Positions 40,393 to 48,410 of a stretch of 64,000 nucleotides of DNA are shown one piece after another (the stretch's first letter is position 1; each line of letters starts with the position of its first letter). The notes beneath the pieces were generated by a model. It saw nothing but the letters and a program-made list of their open reading frames with translations, had not been told where the DNA came from and made no database searches. The translations under genes and the position numbers were made by a program. Source of the DNA: VRUE01 sp963737575 (GTDB lineage Bacteria; Actinomycetota; Thermoleophilia; Solirubrobacterales; 70-9). Location of the stretch: positions 5,845 to 69,844 of the forward strand of contig CAVTTJ010000010.1 of NCBI GenBank assembly GCA_963737575.1, written 5' to 3'.

Positions 40393-42036
40393 ATGATCGG
40401 CTTCAGACGCGTCAACCCTGTGTGTCTCGCCCTGCTCGGGCTCGTTTCGCTGCTCGTCTTCTGCTCGAGCGCGTCGGCGCGCGAAATCTACGTCGCCAAT
40501 TCCGGCAACGGCACGGTCTCGGTCATCGACTACTCGACCAACGCGGTGCTCGGCTCGCTGCCGGTCGGTGGCGAACCGGTCGACGTCGCGATCACCCCGG
40601 ACGGGAGATACGCCTGGGTGGTCGACGGGGCCGGAGGCTCGGTCTCGGTGATCGACACGAAGACCAAAAGCGTCGTCCAGGGGCCGATCGCCGTCGGCAA
40701 AGCGCCGCGGGGAATCGCGATCACCCCGAACGGCGGCCGCGCCTACGTGACGAACTCGGGCGACGACACGGTCACTGTTCTCGACACCGGCACATTCGGG
40801 CCGGTCGGCAAACCGATCCCGGTCGGCAAAGAACCCGACGGCGTCGCGATCTCTCCCGATGGAGGCTCGGCTTTCGTCGCCCAGCGCGGCGGCGGCATCG
40901 CCGTGATCGACACCAACTCGGGCGAAGTCGTCGAAACGATCGACGACTCCTTCGGGCCGTCGCGGATCGCGATCACCCCGAACGGCAGCCGCGGCTTCGT
41001 CACCAACCACCTTGCCGACACGGTGACCGCATTCAGCCCGGCCGGCCGGTCGGTGATCGGCTCCGCCATCGACGTCGGCAACGAACCCACCGGAATCGCC
41101 ACCACCCCGAACGGGTCCTTCGCCTATGCGGCGAGCGCCGTCGACGGGACGCTGACCCAGATCGACACCTCGATCGACATGCCGATCGGGGCGCCGATCG
41201 AATTCCCCGGCGCGACGGGATTGGCGCTCACGCCCGATGGGCTCCGCGGCTATGTCACCGACGGCGGCGCCTCGACCGTCTCGCTGCTCGACACCAACCG
41301 CGGCATCAACGGCGGGGCGATCACGGTCGGCGACAAACCGGTCGCCGTCGCCGTCGTGCCCGACCAGGGCCCGACCGCCTCCTTCTGGGTCTCCCCGACC
41401 TCGCGCCGGGCAAAGAAACGACTCACATTCCACGCCAGCAACTCGACCGATCCCGACGGGACGATCACCAGCTACTCGTGGGATTTCGGAGACCACGCCA
41501 AGGCCGAGGGGCCGCAGCCGACCCGGGTCCACAGCTACAGGCGCCGCGGGACGTACTTCGTGACGCTCAAGGTGACCGACAACGAGGGCTGCTCGACCGA
41601 AACCGTCTTCACCGGCCAGACCGTCTCCTGCCACGGCAACCCGCTGGCGGCGATCACGGTGCCGCTCAAAGTGCTGAACGAAGCCGGCCCCAAGCTCCAG
41701 GTCTTCGGCCGCGACCGGCAGGGGATGCGGAGGATCGTCGTCCGCGCCCGCTGCCCGCAGGTCGCCTGCTCGCTGCGGGCCGGCGGCATCGTCGCCACCG
41801 CCGATGAAGAAAACGGCCGCAAGGTCCGGCACCTCCGCAAGCTCGGGACGGACACCGCGCCGGCAGCCACCCGCGGCATGCGGCGGCTGGTCCTTCAGGT
41901 TCCCGGCCCGACCCGCTCGGGGGCCGAACACGCGGTGCTCGCCGGCGGCACGGCCAAGGCCCGGGTCGCCGTCACCGCGCGCGACCGCACCAACGAAGTC
42001 ACCGTCGAGACCAAGGTCGTCAAGCTCGGCTTCTGA
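40393..42036 (+). CDS. secreted YncE-like seven-bladed propeller protein with PKD domain
   Basis: The 547-residue product has a signal peptide (CLALLGLVSLLVFCSSASA) and then regular repeats of the YVTN/YncE type: REIYVANSGNGTVSVIDYST, AITPDGRYAWVVD, GRAYVTNSGDDTVTVLDTGT and so on, about seven in 300 residues. A PKD domain follows (FHASNSTDPDGTITSYSWDF). The C-terminal 150 residues, with cysteine pairs (RCPQVACS), are unassigned. Such propellers are extracellular or periplasmic; no enzyme residues are visible. ATG 40393 is set by GGAAGGGG. The end overlaps the convergent DUF559 gene by 17 nt. Confidence 0.85.
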   Translation: MIGFRRVNPVCLALLGLVSLLVFCSSASAREIYVANSGNGTVSVIDYSTNAVLGSLPVGGEPVDVAITPDGRYAWVVDGAGGSVSVIDTKTKSVVQGPIAVGKAPRGIAITPNGGRAYVTNSGDDTVTVLDTGTFGPVGKPIPVGKEPDGVAISPDGGSAFVAQRGGGIAVIDTNSGEVVETIDDSFGPSRIAITPNGSRGFVTNHLADTVTAFSPAGRSVIGSAIDVGNEPTGIATTPNGSFAYAASAVDGTLTQIDTSIDMPIGAPIEFPGATGLALTPDGLRGYVTDGGASTVSLLDTNRGINGGAITVGDKPVAVAVVPDQGPTASFWVSPTSRRAKKRLTFHASNSTDPDGTITSYSWDFGDHAKAEGPQPTRVHSYRRRGTYFVTLKVTDNEGCSTETVFTGQTVSCHGNPLAAITVPLKVLNEAGPKLQVFGRDRQGMRRIVVRARCPQVACSLRAGGIVATADEENGRKVRHLRKLGTDTAPAATRGMRRLVLQVPGPTRSGAEHAVLAGGTAKARVAVTARDRTNEVTVETKVVKLGF

Positions 42037-42949
42037 GCAGGCGGGCGATCTCGGCGGCCACGGCCGCCGGTTCGTCTTCGAGGCGCCGGTGCGTGAGCCT
42101 GATCACCCTCTGCCCGGCCGCCTGCAGGGCCGCGTCGCGCGCGCGATCGCGCTCGAAGGCCGCGCGGTGGCGGTGGAACGCGAAGCCGTCGAGTTCGACG
42201 ACGAGTCGGTGCCGCGGCCAGAGGGCGTCGACCTCCATCCCTTCGACGAGGACGTTGCGCGAGGGAGGCGGGATGCGGTGGCGCTCGCAGAGGGCCGCGA
42301 AGCGGTCCTCGAGCGGGGACCGCGTGCGATCGGCGGCCCGTGCCGCGTCGATCAGGCGCCGGCAGCGTCGGAGGCCCCTGCGGCCCGGCGCGCGGTTGCA
42401 GAGGCGCTCGAGCGCCTCCAACTCCAGTAGCCCGAGTCGATCGGCCTCCTCCGCAGCGCGGTTCCAGCGACCCTCTTCCACGACGTCTGCCAGATCGAGC
42501 AGGGTGCGGGGGAGGGAGGTGACCGGGACCCAATCGCGAATCGCCCGGTCCTCTTGGTCGAGGCGACCTCGGTGCAGGGCAATCCCACGCCGGCCGGCCT
42601 CCCGTGCCGGGACGTGACGTCGATGCTCCGGCCGCCCGGTCGCATCAGCCCCCAAAGGGCCGCCGCGTCGCGATGGCTCAGGACCGCGCCGTCACCGCAG
42701 GCGAGCACGGCCGCCATCCACCATCCGCGTTTGGTCAGCCTTGCGTGACCTGTCGCATAGACGCCGCGGTGGACCGGGAGCAGTCGGCTCGATTGGATCC
42801 GTGAGTCGATTGCCTTGCTTCCCGGCCGCTCGAGTCAGTTGATGCCGCGCAATCACACCGTGCTGGCGGGCCGCGAGCGCCGCGATCTGCCTGTCGCGCT
42901 CCGCCCGCCGGCCCCGATCCGAGGGGGGTCTGTGAGTTTGACCCTCCAT
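42020..42949 (-). pseudogene. AbiEi-like/DUF559 domain protein, two frameshifts
   Basis: From ATG 42947-42949 an N-terminal winged-helix region (AERDRQIAALAARQHGVIAR) leads, in a second frame, into RLLPVHRGVYATGHA and LSHRDAAALWGLM, typical of AbiEi-like antitoxin-related proteins. A third frame gives the DUF559 (Vsr-like nuclease fold) end: IPPPSRNVLVEGMEVDALWP, HRLVVELDGFAFH and QRVIRLTHRRL. Shifts near 42825 and 42600 join them into about 310 residues, the usual size of these actinobacterial proteins. Their role is unproven; nuclease or toxin-antitoxin links are inferred from fold only. It may be a true pseudogene, since these genes often decay. Confidence 0.72.
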
Positions 42950-43021
42950 GGGGAGGCCAAAGTCACACGGGCTGAGGTTTTCGCCCCCCCGAGCAGCCGA
43001 TCGGCGGCTCGGGGGCGTTGC

Positions 43022-43027
43022 TAGGCT
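43022..43027 (+). promoter_or_regulatory. putative -10 box TAGGCT, leaderless aminotransferase
   Basis: TAGGCT ends 5 nt before an in-frame GTG (43033) and 8 nt before ATG 43036. No ribosome-binding site is seen. Confidence 0.42.
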
Positions 43028-43035
43028 CGGACGTG

Positions 43036-44139
43036 ATGCCCGGAGACACGATCTCATTCGCACGCGGCGCGCCCAGCGCCGACATCCTGCCCCGCGACGC
43101 GGTCCGCGAGGCGGCCGCGACGGCGCTCGCAGAGGACTGGGAGCGGGCGCTCTCCTACGGGACGGGGATCGGCCACCCCGGCCTCGCCGAGTGGATCGCC
43201 GAGCGCCATGGCGACCTCGACGCCTCGCAGGTGATGATCGCCAACGGCTCGCTCGAGGCGGGCGCGATGCTGTTCGCCCACCTGCTCGAGCCCGGCGACA
43301 GGGTGATCGTCGAGCAGCCGACCTACGATCGCACCCTGTTGCTGCTGCAGCGGCTCGGGGTCGAGCTCGTGCCGGTGCCGCTGGAGGCCGATGGCGTCGA
43401 CCTCGCGGCGTTCGAGGCGGCCCTGGAGGGGGGGCCGGTCAAGCTCGCCCACATCATCCCCAACTTCCACAACCCCGCAGGCTGCACGCTCTCCGCCGCG
43501 AAGCGGGTGCGCCTGGTCGAGCTCGCCACCGAGCACGGATTCCGGATCTTCGAGGACGACCCCTACCGGGAGCTCCCGTTCGAGGGCGACCCGCTGGAGA
43601 CGATGCTCGAGATCGACCGTGCCGACCGCGTGATCTTCGCCTCCTCCTTCTCGAAGACGGTCAGCCCGGGAGTGCGCGTCGGGTATCTCGCCGGGCCCGC
43701 CGGTGAGGTCGCGAAGCTCGCGAAACGGGCGAACGAGACCTACATCTCGCCGAACATGCTGGCCGAGTCGATCGTCCTCGAGCTCTGCCGCTCGGGCGGC
43801 CTCGACCGCAACATCGAGTTCGTCAAGGGCGCCCTGCAGGCGCGACGCGACGCGCTCGTCTCGGCGCTCCGCGAGCAGATCCCCGAGGCCGAGTTCGTCG
43901 TTCCCGGCGGCGGCTACTTCCTCTGGCTCGACCTTGCCGAGGGCTCCGACACGCCGGCGCTGCTGGCCGAGGCGAAGGCCGAGGACGTCTCATTCGTCGC
44001 CGGGCCCGATTTCATGATCGAGGGTGGCGAGAACAGCCTCCGCCTCTCCTTCGCGAGCGTTCCGCCGGAGCGGATCCCGGAGGGCGTCGCGCGGATCGCG
44101 ACCGCGCTCGAGCGCCTCCGCGCGACTGCGGCGGCATAG
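43036..44139 (+). CDS. class I/II PLP aminotransferase (2-aminoadipate/MocR-like type)
   Basis: The 367-residue enzyme has ISFARGAPSADILP at the N-terminus and the cofactor-binding YGTGIGHPGLAEWIAERHG. The substrate/PLP block is IPNFHNPAGCTLS, the Asp motif is FEDDPYRELPF, and the Schiff-base Lys is in SSFSKTVSPGVRVGY. This is the stand-alone aminotransferase of the MocR/LysN group, without a DNA-binding N-terminus. Substrates in the group include 2-aminoadipate, aromatic and branched amino acids. GTG 43033 is an alternative start. The stop abuts the convergent DtxR gene. Confidence 0.87.
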   Translation: MPGDTISFARGAPSADILPRDAVREAAATALAEDWERALSYGTGIGHPGLAEWIAERHGDLDASQVMIANGSLEAGAMLFAHLLEPGDRVIVEQPTYDRTLLLLQRLGVELVPVPLEADGVDLAAFEAALEGGPVKLAHIIPNFHNPAGCTLSAAKRVRLVELATEHGFRIFEDDPYRELPFEGDPLETMLEIDRADRVIFASSFSKTVSPGVRVGYLAGPAGEVAKLAKRANETYISPNMLAESIVLELCRSGGLDRNIEFVKGALQARRDALVSALREQIPEAEFVVPGGGYFLWLDLAEGSDTPALLAEAKAEDVSFVAGPDFMIEGGENSLRLSFASVPPERIPEGVARIATALERLRATAAA

Positions 44140-44856
44140 CTAGCGCCCGTAGCGATCCGAGGAGAGGACGAGCTGCTCGGGGATCGCCGCCCGCGGCGGC
44201 GGCGCCGGGTCGGCGCGGACCGAGACGGTCTCGGCGACGCTGCGCGAGACCTCGTGGCGGCCGCTGCCCGAGGCGATCGTCACCGAGTCCTCGTCGGAGC
44301 TCTCGACCGCCCCCTCGAGGCCCGGCTCGAGGCCCGCCGCCTTCAGGTAGTGGAGGAGCTCCTCGGCCTCGTTCTCGAAGCGGAGGATGTGGACGTCGGC
44401 GCCGACCTCGACGTCGGCCAGCAGCGACCCCCGCTCGCGCGCGCCCTCGATGATCGGGTGGCCGTGCGGGCAGGTGGTCGCGTCGCCGATCGCCGCCCGC
44501 ATCCGCTCCTCGAGCACCGGTGACATCGCGTGCTCGATCCGCTCCGCCTCCTCGTGGACCTCGTCCCACGGGATCCCGAGGACGTCGGTGAGGAAGCGCT
44601 CGATCATCCGGTGGCGGCGGACGATGTAGCTGGCGTGCTCGCGTCCCGACTCGGTGAAGACCAGCGATTTGTCGGCCTCGCGCGTGATGTAGCCATCCTC
44701 GACTAGGCGGCCGATCATCTCGTGGACGGTGGGGGGCGAGAGCTGCATCGCGCGGGCGATGTTGGCCCCCGTCATCGGCAGCCCTGCCTCCTCCAGCCAG
44801 AACATGATCTCGAGGTACTCCTGCTCGGCGACCGTCGCCTGCTCCTGCGACAACAC
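44140..44856 (-). CDS. DtxR/MntR-family metal-dependent transcriptional repressor
   Basis: The 238-residue protein has the DtxR winged helix (VAEQEYLEIMFWLEEAG, SPPTVHEMIGRLVEDGYI), the dimer/metal domain with RRHRMIERFL, WDEVHEEAERIEHAMSP and CPHGHPI, and a C-terminal SH3-like FeoA domain. Ligand residues Glu, Cys/His and His for Fe(II) or Mn(II) are present in these blocks. It should repress iron or manganese uptake genes when metal is bound. The start is GTG 44856 or TTG 44853; the latter has better spacing to AAGGAG. TAGACT on the minus strand at 44886-44891 is a candidate -10 box. Confidence 0.87.
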   Translation of the reverse strand: MLSQEQATVAEQEYLEIMFWLEEAGLPMTGANIARAMQLSPPTVHEMIGRLVEDGYITREADKSLVFTESGREHASYIVRRHRMIERFLTDVLGIPWDEVHEEAERIEHAMSPVLEERMRAAIGDATTCPHGHPIIEGARERGSLLADVEVGADVHILRFENEAEELLHYLKAAGLEPGLEGAVESSDEDSVTIASGSGRHEVSRSVAETVSVRADPAPPPRAAIPEQLVLSSDRYGR

Positions 44857-44899
44857 GGCTCCTTCCTCGCTCGCTCCGGCCGCCGAGTCTAGTGCTTGC

Positions 44900-45715
44900 T
44901 CAGCTCCGCTCGACCAGGGTCGAGACGATGGCCTCGTAGAAGCCGTCGCCCATCGCGCCCTCGGTCACGATCGCGTTGTCCCAGCCCGCCAGCGCCGTCC
45001 GCAGCCCCGGATCGCGCTCGGGCCCGTTGGCGACGACGAAGAACCGGCCCACCGCCGCAGCGACCTCGAGGTCCTCGATCGAGTCGCCGACCGCGATGCA
45101 GTCGGCGGGGTCGAAGCCGCGGGCGCGGGCGTGGGCGGCGACCGCGTTCGCCTTGCTGACGATCGCGGGGACGAGGTGGTAGGCGTGGGTCGGGCCCTCG
45201 ACCGCCGCCATCTCGCGGCCGATCGCGCCGTTGTCGAGCAGGCGCAGGTCGTCGTCGCCTCGCTCGGCGAGCAGCCGGTTGGCGTCCTCGACGTCGACCT
45301 TGCCGCGGAAGAGGTGGGAGAGGACGCGGCCGTGGTGCCATGGCGCGTGGTACTCGAGCCTGCCCTCGTAGCGCTCGAAGAGCATCTTCGGGATTTCCCG
45401 CTGCTCGATCTTCTCGTAGACGGTCCCCTCCTCGTCCGGGACGAGGTCACCGGTGAGGAGCGTCGTCTCGCCGTCGATCGCAAACGCGCAGCCGGCCTCG
45501 TAGATGTAGGAGCTCTGGCCCATCAGCCGCGCCGCCTCGTGGACCTGGGGCTCGCGCCGGCCGGACATGATCACCACCTCGACCCCCGCCCGGTGGCAGG
45601 CCTCGAGCCCGCGCGACTGGGCGAGGCTGAAGCCGCCGTCGGCGTCGCGGTAGAGGGAGCTGCCCTTCCCGAGGAGGGTCCCGTCGAGGTCGGTGTAGAC
45701 GCAACTCAGCCCCAA
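44900..45715 (-). CDS. HAD-superfamily phosphatase, Cof/mannosyl-3-phosphoglycerate phosphatase-like
   Basis: Reading from TTG 45715 gives about 271 residues with motif I CVYTDLDGTLLG, motif II VVIMSGR, a C2-type cap in the middle, and motif IV CIAVGDSIEDLEVA. The N-terminal DxD and GDSxxD pattern matches Cof-type phosphatases; the MPGP relation is by overall layout. Substrate unknown (sugar phosphates typical). A TAGCGT box lies 10 nt upstream and overlaps the divergent TACGCT box. Longer in-frame starts would overlap the next gene and are rejected. Confidence 0.78.
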   Translation of the reverse strand: MGLSCVYTDLDGTLLGKGSSLYRDADGGFSLAQSRGLEACHRAGVEVVIMSGRREPQVHEAARLMGQSSYIYEAGCAFAIDGETTLLTGDLVPDEEGTVYEKIEQREIPKMLFERYEGRLEYHAPWHHGRVLSHLFRGKVDVEDANRLLAERGDDDLRLLDNGAIGREMAAVEGPTHAYHLVPAIVSKANAVAAHARARGFDPADCIAVGDSIEDLEVAAAVGRFFVVANGPERDPGLRTALAGWDNAIVTEGAMGDGFYEAIVSTLVERS

Positions 45716-45724
45716 GGCCGGGTT

Positions 45725-45731
45725 TACGCTA
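45725..45731. promoter_or_regulatory. superimposed divergent -10 boxes, each 10 nt from its start codon
   Basis: TACGCTA reads TACGCT on the plus strand (45725-45730) and TAGCGT on the minus strand (45726-45731). Each hexamer is exactly 10 nt from its start codon (ATG 45741 and TTG 45715), so one AT-poor island may serve both genes. Confidence 0.5.
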
Positions 45732-45740
45732 ACGATCGCG

Positions 45741-47567
45741 ATGTCAGGGCGAACGCCGATAGCCCTCGCCTTCGCGGCCATGCTGCTGGCCGCACTGGGT
45801 GCGATCGGCGGATCGGCCTCGCCCGCCGACGCTTCCACGCTCGTCGTCCAGCCCGATGGCAAGATCGTCATTGCCGGCCGGATCGCCTGGCACGAAGCCG
45901 GCGCCCTCGCTCGCCTGAACCCTGACGGCAGCCTCGACTCCAGCTTCGCCGAAGGCGGCTTCTTGCTCGACCGGCGGCTGCCCGGCTTCCGCGCGCTTGC
46001 GCTCGAGCCCGACGGAGACATACTCGGAGCGGCGGTCGCCGGATCGCTCGCCCGATATCTCCCCAATGGGGCGATCGACCCGTCGTTTGGGGTCGGGGGA
46101 ATCGGCGGAACCGACGAACCGGACCAGGTCCACTTCCTCTTCGGCGAAGAGGGTCCGTCGGCGCTGCTCGTCCAACCGGGTGGCGGCATCGTCGTTGCCG
46201 GGAACCACGGCGTCGGCGGAGGTGGGTTCGACGCATGGGTGCGCCGCTACGACGCCGCCGGCCGCGGAGCGGAACAGGTCGGGTCCATCCCGCAGCTGGG
46301 TGGCCCGGCCGATGCGACGAAAGTCGACGGGCTCATCGAAGTCCCGGATGGCTCGCTGATCGGCGCCGGGTTGACATACGGCTACGAAGAATCGAAGTTC
46401 CAGACGCGTCCACTCCTGGCCAGGTTCGTTCCGGGGTCCGGCTCGCGTTACGACCCGGCCTTCGGCGGCGGTGCGGGCCTGGTGCGGCCCTCCTCGGCCG
46501 GCTACAAGTACAAGGCCGGGTTCCATGCCGTCGCCAACGACGGCGATGGGCTGGTCGCGGCGGGCGAAGCCGGCGGCACCTTCCTGCTCGCCCGCTACAA
46601 CCTCGATGGCAGCCTGGACACCGGCTTCGGCGAAGGCGGCTTCTCGGCCCCGCCGATCGAAGGGCCCGCTGCCCATGCCCCCGAAGCCTCTCCTCACAGC
46701 TGGGCGGAAGACGTCGCGGTCATGGGCGACGGCGGAATCGTCCTCGGCGGCGCGACTGAACAATGGGGCACCTGGGTGCCGGTCCAACGCGACATGGTCG
46801 CCCACTGCGCCGACTGCCCGCAGCCGATGCTCGCCAAGTTCGGCTCCAGCGGCCATCTCGACCCGGGGTTCGGGAACGGCGGCCTGCTCCTGCTGCGGCG
46901 ACCCGACGGCGGGCCGTTCGAGGGCTCGGTCGCCGGAGTGACGGCGCTGGCGAGCGGCGGGATCCTCGTCAACGGCTACGTGTCGAATCAAACCGCCTTC
47001 GTCGCCCGCTTGAACCCCGACGGCAGCTACGACCAGACCTTCGGCGCCAACGGCCTCGTCGTGCTCGAATTCCCATGTTCGAGCGCAAACGAGGCCAAGG
47101 AACGCGCCGCCGGCTGCATCCCCTCCGCCCTGGTGACGCTGCGTGCGCGGCACCTCCTCCGTGGCCATCCCTCGCTATCGATGAGGGTCGCCCCGAATCT
47201 GCCCTGGGCGGCGGTCAAGAAGGTGATGCTGAGCCTCCCCCAGGGGCTGTTGCCGACCCGAGGGTGGCCGGCGAAGGCCAAGGTGGTCGCCGTCGGCGGG
47301 GCAGGGCGCGGCAAGGTTCATCTGTACCGGGCCCACGGTAAGACCCCCGCCCGCATCGCCTTCACCCACTTCGGCCTCGCCCGCGCACTGAGGGTCAGGC
47401 TGCCGACCGGGTCTCTGGGGCCGCTGAGCCCGAGGCGCCGGCGGGCCAGGCTCGTCCGCTTCCGAGTCGGCGTCGATTTCACGAATGTGGCCGGGTGGGA
47501 CTCTTTCTCGCAGACCGTCGTCCGCAGCGTGAGGGTGAGGCCGGGGCCGCATAAGCTCGCTGGATGA
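45741..47567 (+). CDS. secreted delta-60 repeat beta-propeller protein
   Basis: The 608-residue product has a signal peptide (IALAFAAMLLAALGAIGGSA) and repeated units of the delta-60 type: LVVQPDGKIVIAGRI, ALARLNPDGSLDSSFAEGGF, LARYLPNGAIDPSFG and VARLNPDGSYDQTFGANG, about eight in total. The last 150 residues are basic and unassigned. Delta-60 proteins are predicted propellers found on cell surfaces; no activity is known. The ATG follows TACGCT by 10 nt with no ribosome-binding site. Its stop overlaps the folP start by 4 nt. Confidence 0.85.
   Translation: MSGRTPIALAFAAMLLAALGAIGGSASPADASTLVVQPDGKIVIAGRIAWHEAGALARLNPDGSLDSSFAEGGFLLDRRLPGFRALALEPDGDILGAAVAGSLARYLPNGAIDPSFGVGGIGGTDEPDQVHFLFGEEGPSALLVQPGGGIVVAGNHGVGGGGFDAWVRRYDAAGRGAEQVGSIPQLGGPADATKVDGLIEVPDGSLIGAGLTYGYEESKFQTRPLLARFVPGSGSRYDPAFGGGAGLVRPSSAGYKYKAGFHAVANDGDGLVAAGEAGGTFLLARYNLDGSLDTGFGEGGFSAPPIEGPAAHAPEASPHSWAEDVAVMGDGGIVLGGATEQWGTWVPVQRDMVAHCADCPQPMLAKFGSSGHLDPGFGNGGLLLLRRPDGGPFEGSVAGVTALASGGILVNGYVSNQTAFVARLNPDGSYDQTFGANGLVVLEFPCSSANEAKERAAGCIPSALVTLRARHLLRGHPSLSMRVAPNLPWAAVKKVMLSLPQGLLPTRGWPAKAKVVAVGGAGRGKVHLYRAHGKTPARIAFTHFGLARALRVRLPTGSLGPLSPRRRRARLVRFRVGVDFTNVAGWDSFSQTVVRSVRVRPGPHKLAG
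47552..47557 (+). promoter_or_regulatory. putative internal -10 box TAAGCT before folP
   Basis: TAAGCT ends 6 nt before the folP ATG and lies inside the last codons of the upstream gene, so folP may have its own leaderless transcript. Confidence 0.35.
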
Positions 47568-48410
47568 AGCGCTGGAGACTCGAGGGAGCCGATCGCGACC
47601 TGAGCCGGCCGATAGCGGCCGGGATCGTCAACGTCACCGCCGACTCGATGTTCGAGGGGGCGCGGAGCGGGACCCCCGAGCAGGCCGTCGCCGATGGTCT
47701 GGCGCTGGTCGAGGCGGGCTTCGACATGCTCGACGTCGGCGCCGTGGCGGCGCGGAGCGGGCCGCCCGTCGGCCCGGCCGAGGAGACGGCGGCGCTGGTC
47801 CCCGCGATCGAGGGGCTGGCCGGGTCCGGGGCGCCGATCTCGGCCGACACCTTCTCGGTCGAGGTCGCGCGGCGGGCGCTGGCGGCGGGGGCGGTCGCCG
47901 TCAACGACATCTCCGGCGGCTCGGATGAGATGTTCGAGCTCGTTGCCGAGAGCGGTTGCGGCTATGTCCTGATGCACATCGAGGGTCCGCCGCGAGTGGA
48001 CCGCGAGCCGCAGGAGTACGACGACGTCGTCGACCACCTCCGATCCTGGTTCGGGGGGCGAGTCGAGCGCGCGCTCGAGCTTGGCGTGGATGAGGAGCAG
48101 ATCGCGATCGACCCCGGGCTCGACTTCGACCTCAGCACCGAGCAGGACCTCGAGGTCCTGCGCCGGCTCGGCGAGCTCGGCGAGCTGCGGGCTTCCTCTC
48201 TATCTCTCGCTCTCGCGGAAGGACTTCATCGGCGCCGTCCTCGGCGGCTCCTGGGACGGCCGCCTTGCGGCCGGCGAGCGCGAGTGGGGGACGATCGCCG
48301 CGGTCGCCCTCGCGGTGCGCGCGGGCGCCGACATCCTCCGCATCCACGACCGGTCCTCGTTGCAGGCGATCAGGGTTGCCGGCGCAATCCGCGCAGGGGC
48401 CGCAGCATGA
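47564..48410 (+). pseudogene. folP: dihydropteroate synthase, one frameshift
   Basis: The TIM-barrel enzyme begins with AAGIVNVTADSMFEGARS (the NxTxDSF motif for pterin binding). GFDMLDVGAVAARSGPP, ISADTFSVEVARRALA and VNDISGG follow, then the DPGLDFDLST block. The frame is lost at GGG 48189-48191; one missing G restores LPLYLSLSRKDFIGAVLGG and LRIHDRSSLQAIRVA to TGA 48408-48410, about 281 residues. The SRK(D/-) pABA/phosphate site is in the corrected part. It joins pterin pyrophosphate to p-aminobenzoate in folate synthesis. As folP is normally essential, the break is very probably a sequence error. ATGA overlaps occur at both ends. Confidence 0.85.

Noticed and set aside
44900..46189. A 429-codon minus-strand gene reaching 46189
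   Set aside because: The part beyond 45715 is the antisense of the delta-60 protein and has no HAD similarity; promoter boxes support the short start.
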